From assembly GCA_046327915.1 (NCBI GenBank), contig JAXLXO010000007.1, forward strand, positions 62,001 through 126,000: a stretch of 64,000 bases of DNA. The letters run 5' to 3'. Position 1 is the stretch's first letter; each line of letters starts with the position of its first letter. The DNA is from VGTK01 sp046327915. GTDB taxonomy: Bacteria; Desulfobacterota; Binatia; UBA12015. A program made the translations under genes and the position numbers. Below are positions 26,001 to 34,577 of this stretch, piece by piece. The notes beneath the pieces are model-generated. The model worked only from the letters and a program-made list of their open reading frames with translations, searched no databases and was not told the DNA's origin.

Positions 26001-29000
26001 GTGCAGCAGGACGAGACGACGCCGGGGGTCCGGTTCGATCCGCTCGTCGCGGGCTGGTTCGCCGACACGTTTCGTGGCGCGACGCCGCCGCAGGAGGCGG
26101 GCTGGCGTCACATCGCCGCCGGCCGCGACACGCTGATCGCCGCGCCGACCGGCTCCGGCAAGACGCTCGCCGCGTTCCTCTGGGCGATCGACGAACTGGT
26201 GCGCGAGGCGCGCGCGGGGACGCTCGCCGACGCGACGTCGGTGGTCTACGTCTCGCCGCTGAAGGCGCTCGGCAACGACATCGAGAAGAATCTCGCCGGG
26301 CCGCTCGCCGCGATCCGCGAGCGCGCCGACGCGGCCGGCGTCGATCTGCAGGGCATCCGCGTCGCCGTGCGCAGCGGCGACACGCCGCAGGCCGAGCGGC
26401 AGGCGATGCTGAAGCACCCGCCGCACGTGCTGATCACGACGCCGGAGTCGCTCTACATCCTGCTCACCGCGGAGAAGAGCCGTCAGATGCTGCAGTCGGC
26501 GCGGACGGTGATCGTGGACGAGATCCACGCCGTCGCGGGGGACAAGCGCGGCGCGCACCTGGCATTGACGCTCGCGCGACTCGACCTGCTCGCCGGACGC
26601 CGCCTGCAGCGCATCGGGCTGTCCGCGACGCAGAAGCCGATCGAGGAGATCGCCTCGCTGCTGGTCGGCACGGATCGCGTCGCCGACGACGGCACGCCCG
26701 ACTGCGCCATCGTCGACACGGGCCACAAGCGCGCGATGGAGCTGTCGATCGAGACCACCGATCTCGAGCTCGGCGCGATCGCGTCGCACGAGCTGCGCGC
26801 GACGGTCTACGACCGCGTGGTCGAGCTGGTCGGACAGCACCGCACGACGATCGTCTTCGTCAATACCAGACGCCTGGTCGAGCGCGTCGCGCACGCGCTC
26901 GGCGAGCGGCTCGGCGCGGAGCGCGTGGTCGCGCACCACGGCAGCCTGTCGCGGCGCATCCGGCTCGCGGCGGAGGAGAAGCTCAAGTCGGGCGAGGTCC
27001 CGGTCGTCGTCGCGACGGCGTCGCTCGAGCTCGGCATCGACGTCGGGCACGTGGACCTGGTGTGCCATCTGGGCGCGCCGCGTGCGCTGGCGACGCTCCT
27101 GCAGCGCGTCGGACGCTCGGGCCACTGGCTCGGCAGCGTGCCGAAGGGAGTCTTCTTCCCGTTCACGCGCGACGAGCTGATGCAGACCGCGGGGGCCGTG
27201 CGCGCGATCCGGCAGGGCGAGCTCGACCGCATCCGGATGCCCGAGAATCCGCTCGACATCATGGCGCAGCAGATGGTCGCGACCGCGGCGTCGGAGGAGA
27301 TCCGCACCGACGACCTGTTCGACCTCGTGCGCCGCGCCTGGCCGTTCCGGAATCTCGCACGCGAGGAGTTCGAGGAAATTCTCGAGATGCTCGCCGAGGG
27401 CGTCAGCACGCGGCGCGGACGCCGCTCCGCGCACCTGCACCACGACCGCGTGCAGGAGCGCATTCGCGGCCGCCGCGGCGCCCGCCTCGCCGCGATCACC
27501 AGCGGCGGCGCGATCCCGGAGACCGCCGACTACGACGTCATCGAGGACCCGACCGAGGCCAGGGTCGGCAAGGTCAACGAGGACTTCGCGATCGAGAGCA
27601 TGCGCGGCGACATCTTCCTGCTCGGCAACCACTCGTGGCGCATCCGCCGCGTGGAGGCGGGAAAGGTTCGCGTCGAGGACGCCGGGCAGACGCCGCCGAC
27701 CATCCCGTTCTGGATGGGCGAGGCGCCGGCGCGGACGCGCGAGCTGTCGCAAGCGGTCTCGGACCTCCGCCAGGCGATCCTCGACCGGCTGCAGGATCAG
27801 GAGGAGGCGGTCGCGTTCCTGATCGAGGAGTGCGGGCTCGATGCGGGCGGAGCGCAGCAGCTCGTCGAGTACGTCGCGGCGACGGTCGCGGTGCTGGGAA
27901 CGGTCCCGACCTGCGAGCGCGTGGTCGCCGAGCGCTTCTTCGACGAGAGCGGCGGCATGCAGCTCGTCCTCCACGCGCCGTTCGGCGGTGCGATCAACCG
28001 CGCGTTCGGGCTCGCGCTACGGAAGTCCTTCTGCGTCGGATTCGACTTCGAGCTCCAGGCCGCCGCGACCGACGACGGCATCGTGCTCTCGCTCGGCGAG
28101 CAGCACAGCTTCCCGCTCGACGGCGTGTTCGGCATGGTGCGCCGCAACCGCCTCGACGACGACCTGATCCAGGCCGTGCTGCAGGCGCCGATGTTCGGCA
28201 CGCGCTGGCGCTGGAACGCGAGTCGCGCACTCGCGCTGCTGCGGCACCAGGGCGGCAAGAAGGTTCCGATGAACATCCAGCGCATGCGGGCGGACGACCT
28301 GCTCGCGGCGGTGTTTCCGGCGCAGCAGGGCTGCGGCGACAATCGCACCGGGCCGATCGAGCCCGTGGATCACCCGCTGGTCAACGAGACGCTCGACAAC
28401 TGCCTGCACGAGGCGATGGACACCGAGGGCCTGCGCGCGATCCTGCAGCGCATCGACGCGGGCGAGATCCGCACCGTCGCCGTCGAGACCGCGGCGCCGT
28501 CGCAGATGGCGCACGAGCTGCTGAACGCCTACCCGTACGCCTTCCTCGACGACGCGCCGCTCGAGGAGCGTCGTGCGCGCGCCGTCAATCTCAGACGCAC
28601 CGACACGAGCCTCGCACAGGGGATCGGCGCGCTCGATCAGGCCGCGATCGACGAGGTGCGCGAGCAGGCGTGGCCCGACGTCCGCGACGCCGACGAGCTG
28701 CACGACGCGCTCCAGGGCTTCGGCTGGCTGGCGCTCGACGAGGTGAGCCCGGAGTGGCGCGGCTGGCTCGACGAGCTGATCGCCACGCGACGTGCGACCG
28801 TCGCGCGCTGGACGGCGGCCGACGGCACGGAGCGCGCGGCGGCGGTGAGCGCCGAGCGCAGCCTCGTCATGCGCCGCGCGCTGCCCGAGGTCCGCTTCGC
28901 CTCGGCGATCGAGGCACCGCGCGGATCGCCGGATCCGGCCGAGGAGGAGGGAGCGCTCGACGCCGTCGTGCGCGGCTGGATGCAGTGCACGGGCCCGATC

Positions 29001-30350
29001 ACGACGGCCCGGCTCGCGCAGCGGCTCGGGCTGCGAACGACGGCGGTCGAGGCCACGCTCGCGCGCTGCGAGCTCGACGGGTGCGCGCTGCGCGGACGCT
29101 TCACCCCGGGCGGCACGGAAGAGGAGTGGTGCGAGCGCCGCCTGCTGGCGCGCATCCACCGCCTGACGCTGGGCCGGCTGCGGCGCGAGATCGACCCTGT
29201 CTCGATCGCCGACTTCACGCGCTACCTGTTCCGCTGGCAGCACGTAGCGTCCGGCACGCAGCTGCACGGGCGCGACGGGCTGGCGACCATCGTCGCGCAG
29301 CTGCACGGAATCGAGATCCCGGCGCCGGCGTGGGAGCGCAGCGTGTTCCCGCTGCGGGTCCACGAGTACGCCCCGCACCTGCTCGACGACCTCTGCTTCT
29401 CGGGCGTCGCCGCGTGGGGCCGCTTCTCGCCGCCGGCGTCGGAGTCGGGCGCGTTGCCGGGACAGCGCCGGCGCCGCACGGCGCCGACGCGCAACGCACC
29501 GCTCGCGGTGGCGCTGCGCGAGGAGCTCGGCACGCTGCTCACGGCGGCGGCGCTGCGCGAGCCGGACGCAGGTGTCACGAGCCGGCTTTCGCGCGCCGCG
29601 CGCGACGTGCTCGACGTGCTGCGCCGCGACGGCGCGTCGTTCCTCGGGGACGTCGCACGCGCGGCCGGCCTCCTGCCGACGGCCGCGGAAGAAGCGCTCT
29701 GGGAGCTGGTCGCGCGCGGCCTCGTCACCGGCGACGGCTTTGCGGGCCTGCGCACGCTGCTGACACCCGAGGAGAAGCGCCGCCCCGAGCGCCGCCTGCG
29801 CGCGCTGCGCGGCGGACGCGCGCCGGCGCGCACGCTGCCCGTCGGACGCTGGGCGCTGCTGCGTCCGCGCGCCGCCGACGTCGAGCTCGTCAAGCACGAT
29901 CCGCGCGACCCGCGCTTCGAGCAGCGTACGGACGAGAACGCCGAGGCGATGGCGCGCGTGCTGCTGCGCCGCTACGGCGTCGTGCTGCGCGAGCTGACGG
30001 TCCGCGAGGCGCTCGCGCCGCCCTGGCGGCATCTCCTGGTCGCGCTGCGGCGCATGGAGGCGCGCGGCGAGATCCGGGGCGGACGCTTCGTGTCGGGGCT
30101 CATCGGCGAGCAGTTCGCCCTGCCGGAAGCGGTCGAGGCGCTGCGTGCGACGCGGCGGCTGCAGGACGAGGGCGGGATCGTCATGATCGCCGCCGCCGAC
30201 CCGCTGAACCTGGTCGGCATCCTGACGCCGGGCGCGCGCGTGCCGGCGACCAGCGGACAGGTGATCGCGTTCCAGCGCGGCGTGCCGATCGAGTCCGGCG
30301 AGCTCGGCGCGGTGCGGAGCCGTCTGCAGAGCCACGCGCAGGGTGCTTGA
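26001..30350 (+). CDS. lhr: Lhr-type large DEAD/H-box helicase
   Basis: The product of about 1,449 residues is a superfamily 2 helicase with Walker A PTGSGKT (residues 49-55), DEIH (173-176), GLSATQ motif III and the helicase C-terminal motifs VVATASLELGIDVG and QRVGRSGH. The Lhr-core winged-helix and beta-barrel domains follow, then a long C-terminal extension as in full-length bacterial Lhr. Lhr proteins unwind RNA:DNA or DNA and belong to mutagen-response pathways in mycobacteria. The frame is open far upstream on this strand, overlapping the antisense CCA gene; that part is a shadow. GTG 26001 or GTG 25992 is the likely start. It is divergent from the nucleotidyltransferase gene and stands alone. 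Confidence 0.92.
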   Translation: MQQDETTPGVRFDPLVAGWFADTFRGATPPQEAGWRHIAAGRDTLIAAPTGSGKTLAAFLWAIDELVREARAGTLADATSVVYVSPLKALGNDIEKNLAGPLAAIRERADAAGVDLQGIRVAVRSGDTPQAERQAMLKHPPHVLITTPESLYILLTAEKSRQMLQSARTVIVDEIHAVAGDKRGAHLALTLARLDLLAGRRLQRIGLSATQKPIEEIASLLVGTDRVADDGTPDCAIVDTGHKRAMELSIETTDLELGAIASHELRATVYDRVVELVGQHRTTIVFVNTRRLVERVAHALGERLGAERVVAHHGSLSRRIRLAAEEKLKSGEVPVVVATASLELGIDVGHVDLVCHLGAPRALATLLQRVGRSGHWLGSVPKGVFFPFTRDELMQTAGAVRAIRQGELDRIRMPENPLDIMAQQMVATAASEEIRTDDLFDLVRRAWPFRNLAREEFEEILEMLAEGVSTRRGRRSAHLHHDRVQERIRGRRGARLAAITSGGAIPETADYDVIEDPTEARVGKVNEDFAIESMRGDIFLLGNHSWRIRRVEAGKVRVEDAGQTPPTIPFWMGEAPARTRELSQAVSDLRQAILDRLQDQEEAVAFLIEECGLDAGGAQQLVEYVAATVAVLGTVPTCERVVAERFFDESGGMQLVLHAPFGGAINRAFGLALRKSFCVGFDFELQAAATDDGIVLSLGEQHSFPLDGVFGMVRRNRLDDDLIQAVLQAPMFGTRWRWNASRALALLRHQGGKKVPMNIQRMRADDLLAAVFPAQQGCGDNRTGPIEPVDHPLVNETLDNCLHEAMDTEGLRAILQRIDAGEIRTVAVETAAPSQMAHELLNAYPYAFLDDAPLEERRARAVNLRRTDTSLAQGIGALDQAAIDEVREQAWPDVRDADELHDALQGFGWLALDEVSPEWRGWLDELIATRRATVARWTAADGTERAAAVSAERSLVMRRALPEVRFASAIEAPRGSPDPAEEEGALDAVVRGWMQCTGPITTARLAQRLGLRTTAVEATLARCELDGCALRGRFTPGGTEEEWCERRLLARIHRLTLGRLRREIDPVSIADFTRYLFRWQHVASGTQLHGRDGLATIVAQLHGIEIPAPAWERSVFPLRVHEYAPHLLDDLCFSGVAAWGRFSPPASESGALPGQRRRRTAPTRNAPLAVALREELGTLLTAAALREPDAGVTSRLSRAARDVLDVLRRDGASFLGDVARAAGLLPTAAEEALWELVARGLVTGDGFAGLRTLLTPEEKRRPERRLRALRGGRAPARTLPVGRWALLRPRAADVELVKHDPRDPRFEQRTDENAEAMARVLLRRYGVVLRELTVREALAPPWRHLLVALRRMEARGEIRGGRFVSGLIGEQFALPEAVEALRATRRLQDEGGIVMIAAADPLNLVGILTPGARVPATSGQVIAFQRGVPIESGELGAVRSRLQSHAQGA

Positions 30351-30371
30351 CGGCCGGCTTCGCGCCGCGGG

Positions 30372-31259
30372 TCAGCCGCGCGCGGCGCGAACCCGGGCGA
30401 CGAACACGAGGCCGAGGGCCAGCAGAGGGAGGCAGGCCCACTGCGCCGGCGTGAGCCCCGCGTAGGTCGCGTCGCGCACGCGCAGGAAGTCGAGCGCGAA
30501 GCGCACCGGCGCGTAGCTGGTCGCGGCGACGGCGACGACCCAGCCGGCCGGCCGCCGGACGCGCGTGCCGAGCTGCACCACGGCGAACAGCACGATGGTG
30601 TACAGCAGCTCGTACAGGCCGAGGTCGTGCCGCACGACGCCGCCCATCGACACGCCGAGCGGGAACGTCGTCTCGAGCCCCGGGTGGTCGTGCACCGAGA
30701 AGCACGCGAGGCGTCCGAACAGCCAGCCGCCGATGAAGCCGTACAGCGTGCACTCGAGCCCGCGCAGCAGCGGCACGCCGTGCCGCCGGAACGCGATCGC
30801 GGCGGTCAGGCCGCCGCAGACGAAGCCGCCGAAGGACGAGTAGTCGCTGCGGAAGTCGAGCAGCACGGACGGCTCGAAGAAGCGGCGCGGCTGGTAGAAC
30901 GCGACGTCGAGCACGTGCGAGCCGACGAAGCCGATCACCAGCATCCAGCCGACGGCGGCGAAGACGTCCTCCCAGACGAGCCCGAAGCGGTCGGCCCAGC
31001 GGTGCATGAGGTGGATGCCGAAGAGCACCCCGAGAGAGACCAGGGGTCCGAACGGCGCGAGCGTGAGGGGTCCCAGGTGGATCAGTCCGATCTCGCTCGC
31101 GCCGAGCACGAAGTTCCGCACGAGGAGTGCTGCGAAGAGCGTCGCGAACAGCGCAAGCCACAGCGCGGTCGCGACATCGCGTCCCGCCCCAGCGCCGGAC
31201 TCGGCCGTGGCACCGGTCGCAGCACTCGTCGGATCACCGCTGCGCCGCGTTCCTGCCAC
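30372..31259 (-). CDS. lgt: Prolipoprotein diacylglyceryl transferase-like membrane enzyme
   Basis: The 295-residue product has about seven membrane segments and the Lgt-type signature in the form GRLACFSVHDHPG followed by GVVRHDLGLYELLYT. The Arg and the conserved loop match Lgt, which transfers diacylglycerol from phosphatidylglycerol to the lipobox cysteine of pre-lipoproteins. The HDHPG version of the loop differs from the E. coli GRxGNF form. The GTG start at 31259 gives a 30-residue polar N-terminal extension before the first helix; an exact start is uncertain. It lies 80 bases divergent from the SelB-like gene. Several lipoproteins in the window would be substrates. Confidence 0.82.
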   Translation of the reverse strand: MAGTRRSGDPTSAATGATAESGAGAGRDVATALWLALFATLFAALLVRNFVLGASEIGLIHLGPLTLAPFGPLVSLGVLFGIHLMHRWADRFGLVWEDVFAAVGWMLVIGFVGSHVLDVAFYQPRRFFEPSVLLDFRSDYSSFGGFVCGGLTAAIAFRRHGVPLLRGLECTLYGFIGGWLFGRLACFSVHDHPGLETTFPLGVSMGGVVRHDLGLYELLYTIVLFAVVQLGTRVRRPAGWVVAVAATSYAPVRFALDFLRVRDATYAGLTPAQWACLPLLALGLVFVARVRAARG

Positions 31260-31339
31260 CCGAGAACTCTACGCAGATCCGGTTCACGTTGCGATCCACC
31301 GCACGGCGAAGCGCTGCCGTCTCTGCTAGTTCGACCGGG

Positions 31340-33274
31340 ATGCAGCCGGCCACCATCGGCACCGCCGGTCCCGCCGGCCACGGCAAGACCGCGCTGGTGC
31401 GCGCCCTGTCCGGGCTTCCCGCGGGCGGAGGCGACGCACCCGCCGAGCCGACGGTCGACCTCGGCTTCGGCTACCACGAGATCGCCGGTCGGCGCTTCGG
31501 CGTGGTCGATCTGCCCGGTACGTCGCGTCTCGTCCGGGGGCTCATCGCAGACGTGCACGGCATCGACCTCGTCCTCCTGGTGGTCGCGGCCGATGCCGGG
31601 GTCCTGCCGCAGACCGGGGAGTGCCTCGACATCCTGCACCTGCTCGACGCGCGCGACGTCGTCTTCGTGATCACGAAGACGGACCTCGCGGACGCGGCGC
31701 GCGTCGACGAGGTCCGCGCGCAGATCGCGACGCTGGCGCGCAGCTCGCGCTTCGAGAGCGCTCCGGTGCACGCGGTGTCGTGCGTCGATGGAGCGGGCAT
31801 CGCGGACCTGCGGGCGGAGATCCAGCGCCGTACGGCGCAGCCCGCACCGCGTCCCGCCGACGGCTGGTTCCGGATGTTCATCGACCGCTGCTTCCACGTC
31901 GCGGGGCGCGGCTTGACGGTGACCGGCACCGTTCTCGCGGGCCGCATCCGCCCCGGCGACCCGGTCGCGCTGCGGCCGGGCGGTGTCGTCGGCGACGTGG
32001 CGAGCGTGCAGGTGCACGGGCAGAGCGTGCCGGAGGCGACGGTCGGGCAGCGCGTGGCGGTCCGGCTCGCGGGCACCGATCGCAAGATCGTGCGGCGCGG
32101 CGTCGTGCTCGCGGACGCCCGCGTCGAGTTCGCGACCGATCGCGTCGACTGCTGGATCGAGGTGCGGCCGGGCGCGCAGAAGCCTCTCAAGTCGTTCGAG
32201 CGCGTCGAGATCGACCTCGGCACGGTCGAGACCGCCGGCAGCGTGGTCGTGCTCGAGCCCGGCGACACCCTTGCCCCCGGATCGGCCGGCTTCTGCCAGG
32301 TGACGCTCGATCGCGAGATGATTCTCGCGCTCGGCGACCGCTTCGTGCTGCGTCCGCAGAACGGCACGCGCACCTCTGCGGGCGGCGTGGTCGTGCATCC
32401 GTTCGCGGTACGGCACGCGAGCACCGAGCGCAGCGTGACGGAGCGTCTCGCGCGGCTGCGTTCTTCCGCTCTGCCCGCGCGCGTGCTGGCGTTCCATCAG
32501 TTGCTGCCGGAGCTCGCCTCGCCCGTCGCGTACGCCGCGCAGGCGCTCGGCTGCACGGTCGAGGACGTCCGTCGCGCGGCCGGCGGGATTCCCGACCTGC
32601 TCGCGCTGCCGGGCGAGCCGGCCGACGCCTACGCGCTGCGCGAGCGCTGGGCGAAGCTCGCGGCGAGCGCCGAGGACGTCCTCGGACGCCAGCACCGCGC
32701 GCACCCGGAACAGACCGGCATCGACGCCGAGGCATTGCGCTCGGGCCTGCGCGTACCCGTCCCGCCGCGCCTCCTCGATGCGGTCATCGCCCGCCTGACG
32801 ACGGAGCGCGTGATCGCCCGCGACGGCGACCTGCTGCGGCTGCCGCAGCACCAGCCGAGCGCGGCGCCCGTTCCGCCGCCGCCGCGCAAGTCGGTCGCAC
32901 GCTCGGTGCCGGCCGGCGATCCCGTGTCCCGCATCCGCCGCGCGCTCGACGCCGGCGGTGCGACGCCGCCCGATCTCCGCCAGCTCGCCGAGGCGACCGG
33001 CCTCGCGATCGAACGGGTCACCGAGATCGTCGAGGAGCTCGTCCGCACCGGAGACGCGGTGCGGATCAGCGACGACGTCGCCTTCGGCCGCGACGCCTAC
33101 GCCCGCGCCCGCGAGCAGATCGTCGAGCTCCTCGCGACGAAGCCCGAGATCACCATGGGCGAGTACCGCACGCGCATCGGCTCGAGCCGCAAGTACGCCC
33201 TCGCCCTCCTCGAGCACTTCGACGCCGACGGCCTCACCGTCCGCATCGGCGACGCCCGCCGCCTCAAATCCTGA
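31340..33274 (+). CDS. selB: SelB-like translational GTPase with altered catalytic motif
   Basis: The 644-residue product has SelB layout: a G domain, two beta-barrel domains (about residues 180-360) and C-terminal winged-helix repeats (about residues 400-644) that in SelB bind the SECIS RNA. G1 is GPAGHGKT (10-17), G3 DLPG (57-60) and G4 TKTD (112-115). Canonical SelB and EF-Tu have DxPGH, where the His activates water; here residue 61 is Thr (DLPGT). The switch I stretch is shortened, with an AEPTVDLGF form lacking the usual Arg-Gly. It therefore looks like a divergent SelB that may hydrolyse GTP poorly or serve another role. No selA, selC or selD is visible in the window. Confidence 0.85.
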   Translation: MQPATIGTAGPAGHGKTALVRALSGLPAGGGDAPAEPTVDLGFGYHEIAGRRFGVVDLPGTSRLVRGLIADVHGIDLVLLVVAADAGVLPQTGECLDILHLLDARDVVFVITKTDLADAARVDEVRAQIATLARSSRFESAPVHAVSCVDGAGIADLRAEIQRRTAQPAPRPADGWFRMFIDRCFHVAGRGLTVTGTVLAGRIRPGDPVALRPGGVVGDVASVQVHGQSVPEATVGQRVAVRLAGTDRKIVRRGVVLADARVEFATDRVDCWIEVRPGAQKPLKSFERVEIDLGTVETAGSVVVLEPGDTLAPGSAGFCQVTLDREMILALGDRFVLRPQNGTRTSAGGVVVHPFAVRHASTERSVTERLARLRSSALPARVLAFHQLLPELASPVAYAAQALGCTVEDVRRAAGGIPDLLALPGEPADAYALRERWAKLAASAEDVLGRQHRAHPEQTGIDAEALRSGLRVPVPPRLLDAVIARLTTERVIARDGDLLRLPQHQPSAAPVPPPPRKSVARSVPAGDPVSRIRRALDAGGATPPDLRQLAEATGLAIERVTEIVEELVRTGDAVRISDDVAFGRDAYARAREQIVELLATKPEITMGEYRTRIGSSRKYALALLEHFDADGLTVRIGDARRLKS

Positions 33275-33395
33275 CGCCGCGCGCCGTCGTCGAGTACGTG
33301 CGGGGGCACGCACCCGGGCACGACCTCCCACCGCCACCACCTCGTGCACGCGAGGCGAAGCCGAGCGCCGAGCGAAGCGAGCGCGGGGAGTGGGA

Positions 33396-33441
33396 CCCTG
33401 CGCGGCTTCGCCGCGCAGGGCGAGGGGCGCGTGGCCCCTCG
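33396..33441. terminator. Tandem hairpins between convergent genes
   Basis: A perfect 11-base stem with a TTC loop (33396-33406 with 33410-33420) is followed at once by an 8-base stem (33421-33428 with 33434-33441) around a 5-base loop. A short GTTT follows. The pair lies between the convergent selB-like and parvulin genes and probably acts as a bidirectional transcription barrier, although a full T-run is missing. The preceding 100 bases are low-complexity (GAGCGAAGCGAGCG) with no gene. Confidence 0.5.
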
Positions 33442-33447
33442 TTTGAA

Positions 33448-34419
33448 TCAGTGCCCGCCGTGCGGCGGCATCGTCACGGCGCCGGGGCTCGGCTCCGGAA
33501 TCGACGCCGCGACGCGCTCGACGACGGCATCGTCGATCTGCAGGTTCGCCGCCTGCTTCAGCTGGTCGTAGTACGCCTTCGTCTTGTCCTGCATCGCCTC
33601 GTTGCGCAGCGTGGCGCGGATCTGCTCCTTCACCTGGTCGAACGGCCGCTGGTCGCCGTCGCGGCGCTCCTCGAGCTGGATGATGTGGTAGCCGTACGGC
33701 GTCTTGACGACCTCGCTGATCTCGCCGGGCGACTTGAGCGCGAACGCCGCGACCTCGAACTCGGGAACCATGCGGCCGCGGCCGAAGAAACCGAGATCGC
33801 CGCCCTTGCGCGCCGACGCGGTGTCGGCGGAGTTCGCCTTCGCGAGCTCGGCGAACTGGTCGGGAGCCTGCTTCAGCTGCGCCTGCAGCTCGTGCGCCTT
33901 CGCCTCGTCCTTGACGAGGATGTGCCGCGCCTTGATCGTCGTGGTCGAGTACTTGTCGCCGTTCGCGTCGTAGTACGCCTTCACCTGCTCGTCGGTCACC
34001 GGCGGCAGATCCTGCAGCTTCTTGACCACGCGCTGCACGACCAGGCGGCGGCGCAGGTCGTTCACCTGGCGCTCGATGTCCGGATCGTCGCCGAGCCCCT
34101 GCTTGACGCCCTCCTGGTAGAGGAGGTCGTTCAGCACGTAGTTCTCGATGAAGCGCTGGCGGGCGTCGGCGTCCATGGTGGCCCGCGACCGGGCAGGAAG
34201 ACGCTGCAGCTCGACGACCAGCTCGTCGGACGTCAGCTGACCGCCGCCGTAGCGGGCCACGACCTCGCCGCCCTGCTTCGCCGGCGCGGGCGCAGCGGGC
34301 GCCGCGGCCGGCGCCTCGTGCGCGTGCAGGGCCGCGGGCGGCGGCGGGGCGCCACGGTCGCAGCCGCCGAGCACGAAGCCGGCAATGAGTCCCAGACAGA
34401 GCGAGATGCGCGCGAGCAT
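33448..34419 (-). CDS. Parvulin-type peptidyl-prolyl isomerase lipoprotein
   Basis: The 323-residue product starts with a lipoprotein signal (hydrophobic core then VLGGC) from ATG 34419. A Pro/Ala-rich spacer, a SurA-like N-terminal helical region and a parvulin domain follow (ARHILVKDE, then GGDLGFFGRGRMVPEFE and TPYGYHIIQLEE). The product ends with a helical segment and a His-rich tail. It should act in the periplasm on folding or delivery of exported proteins, as SurA, PpiD or PrsA do. A longer frame upstream has no signal features and is not used. It faces away from the pseudo-activator gene and converges on the selB-like gene. Confidence 0.92.
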   Translation of the reverse strand: MLARISLCLGLIAGFVLGGCDRGAPPPPAALHAHEAPAAAPAAPAPAKQGGEVVARYGGGQLTSDELVVELQRLPARSRATMDADARQRFIENYVLNDLLYQEGVKQGLGDDPDIERQVNDLRRRLVVQRVVKKLQDLPPVTDEQVKAYYDANGDKYSTTTIKARHILVKDEAKAHELQAQLKQAPDQFAELAKANSADTASARKGGDLGFFGRGRMVPEFEVAAFALKSPGEISEVVKTPYGYHIIQLEERRDGDQRPFDQVKEQIRATLRNEAMQDKTKAYYDQLKQAANLQIDDAVVERVAASIPEPSPGAVTMPPHGGH

Positions 34420-34577
34420 GCTCCAGCAATTACTGGAAAGCCGAAGGCGTTCAACGGTCGCGGGACGCCTCCACGCCCCATGCCGGAGCAACCGCTGCAG
34501 GAATTGACCGGGCGCGACCCACTCGGCTAAACCTCGCCTCGGTCTGGCCCGACGCGGCCCGTGCGCGCCGACTCGCG

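Noticed and set aside
25842..27974. Upstream extension of the nucleotidyltransferase frame on the minus strand
   Set aside because: It runs antisense through the helicase motifs and contains no family sequence, so ATG 25841 was used.
33438..33452. T-loop-like GTTTGAATC suggesting a tRNA (possibly tRNA-Sec beside selB)
   Set aside because: No acceptor stem, anticodon stem or D-loop can be folded around it, and the bases overlap the parvulin stop codon.
34504..34533. TTGACC followed after 18 bases by TAAACC as promoter of the pseudo-activator
   Set aside because: The -10 box matches only three of six positions and the spacing is long; not strong enough to list.
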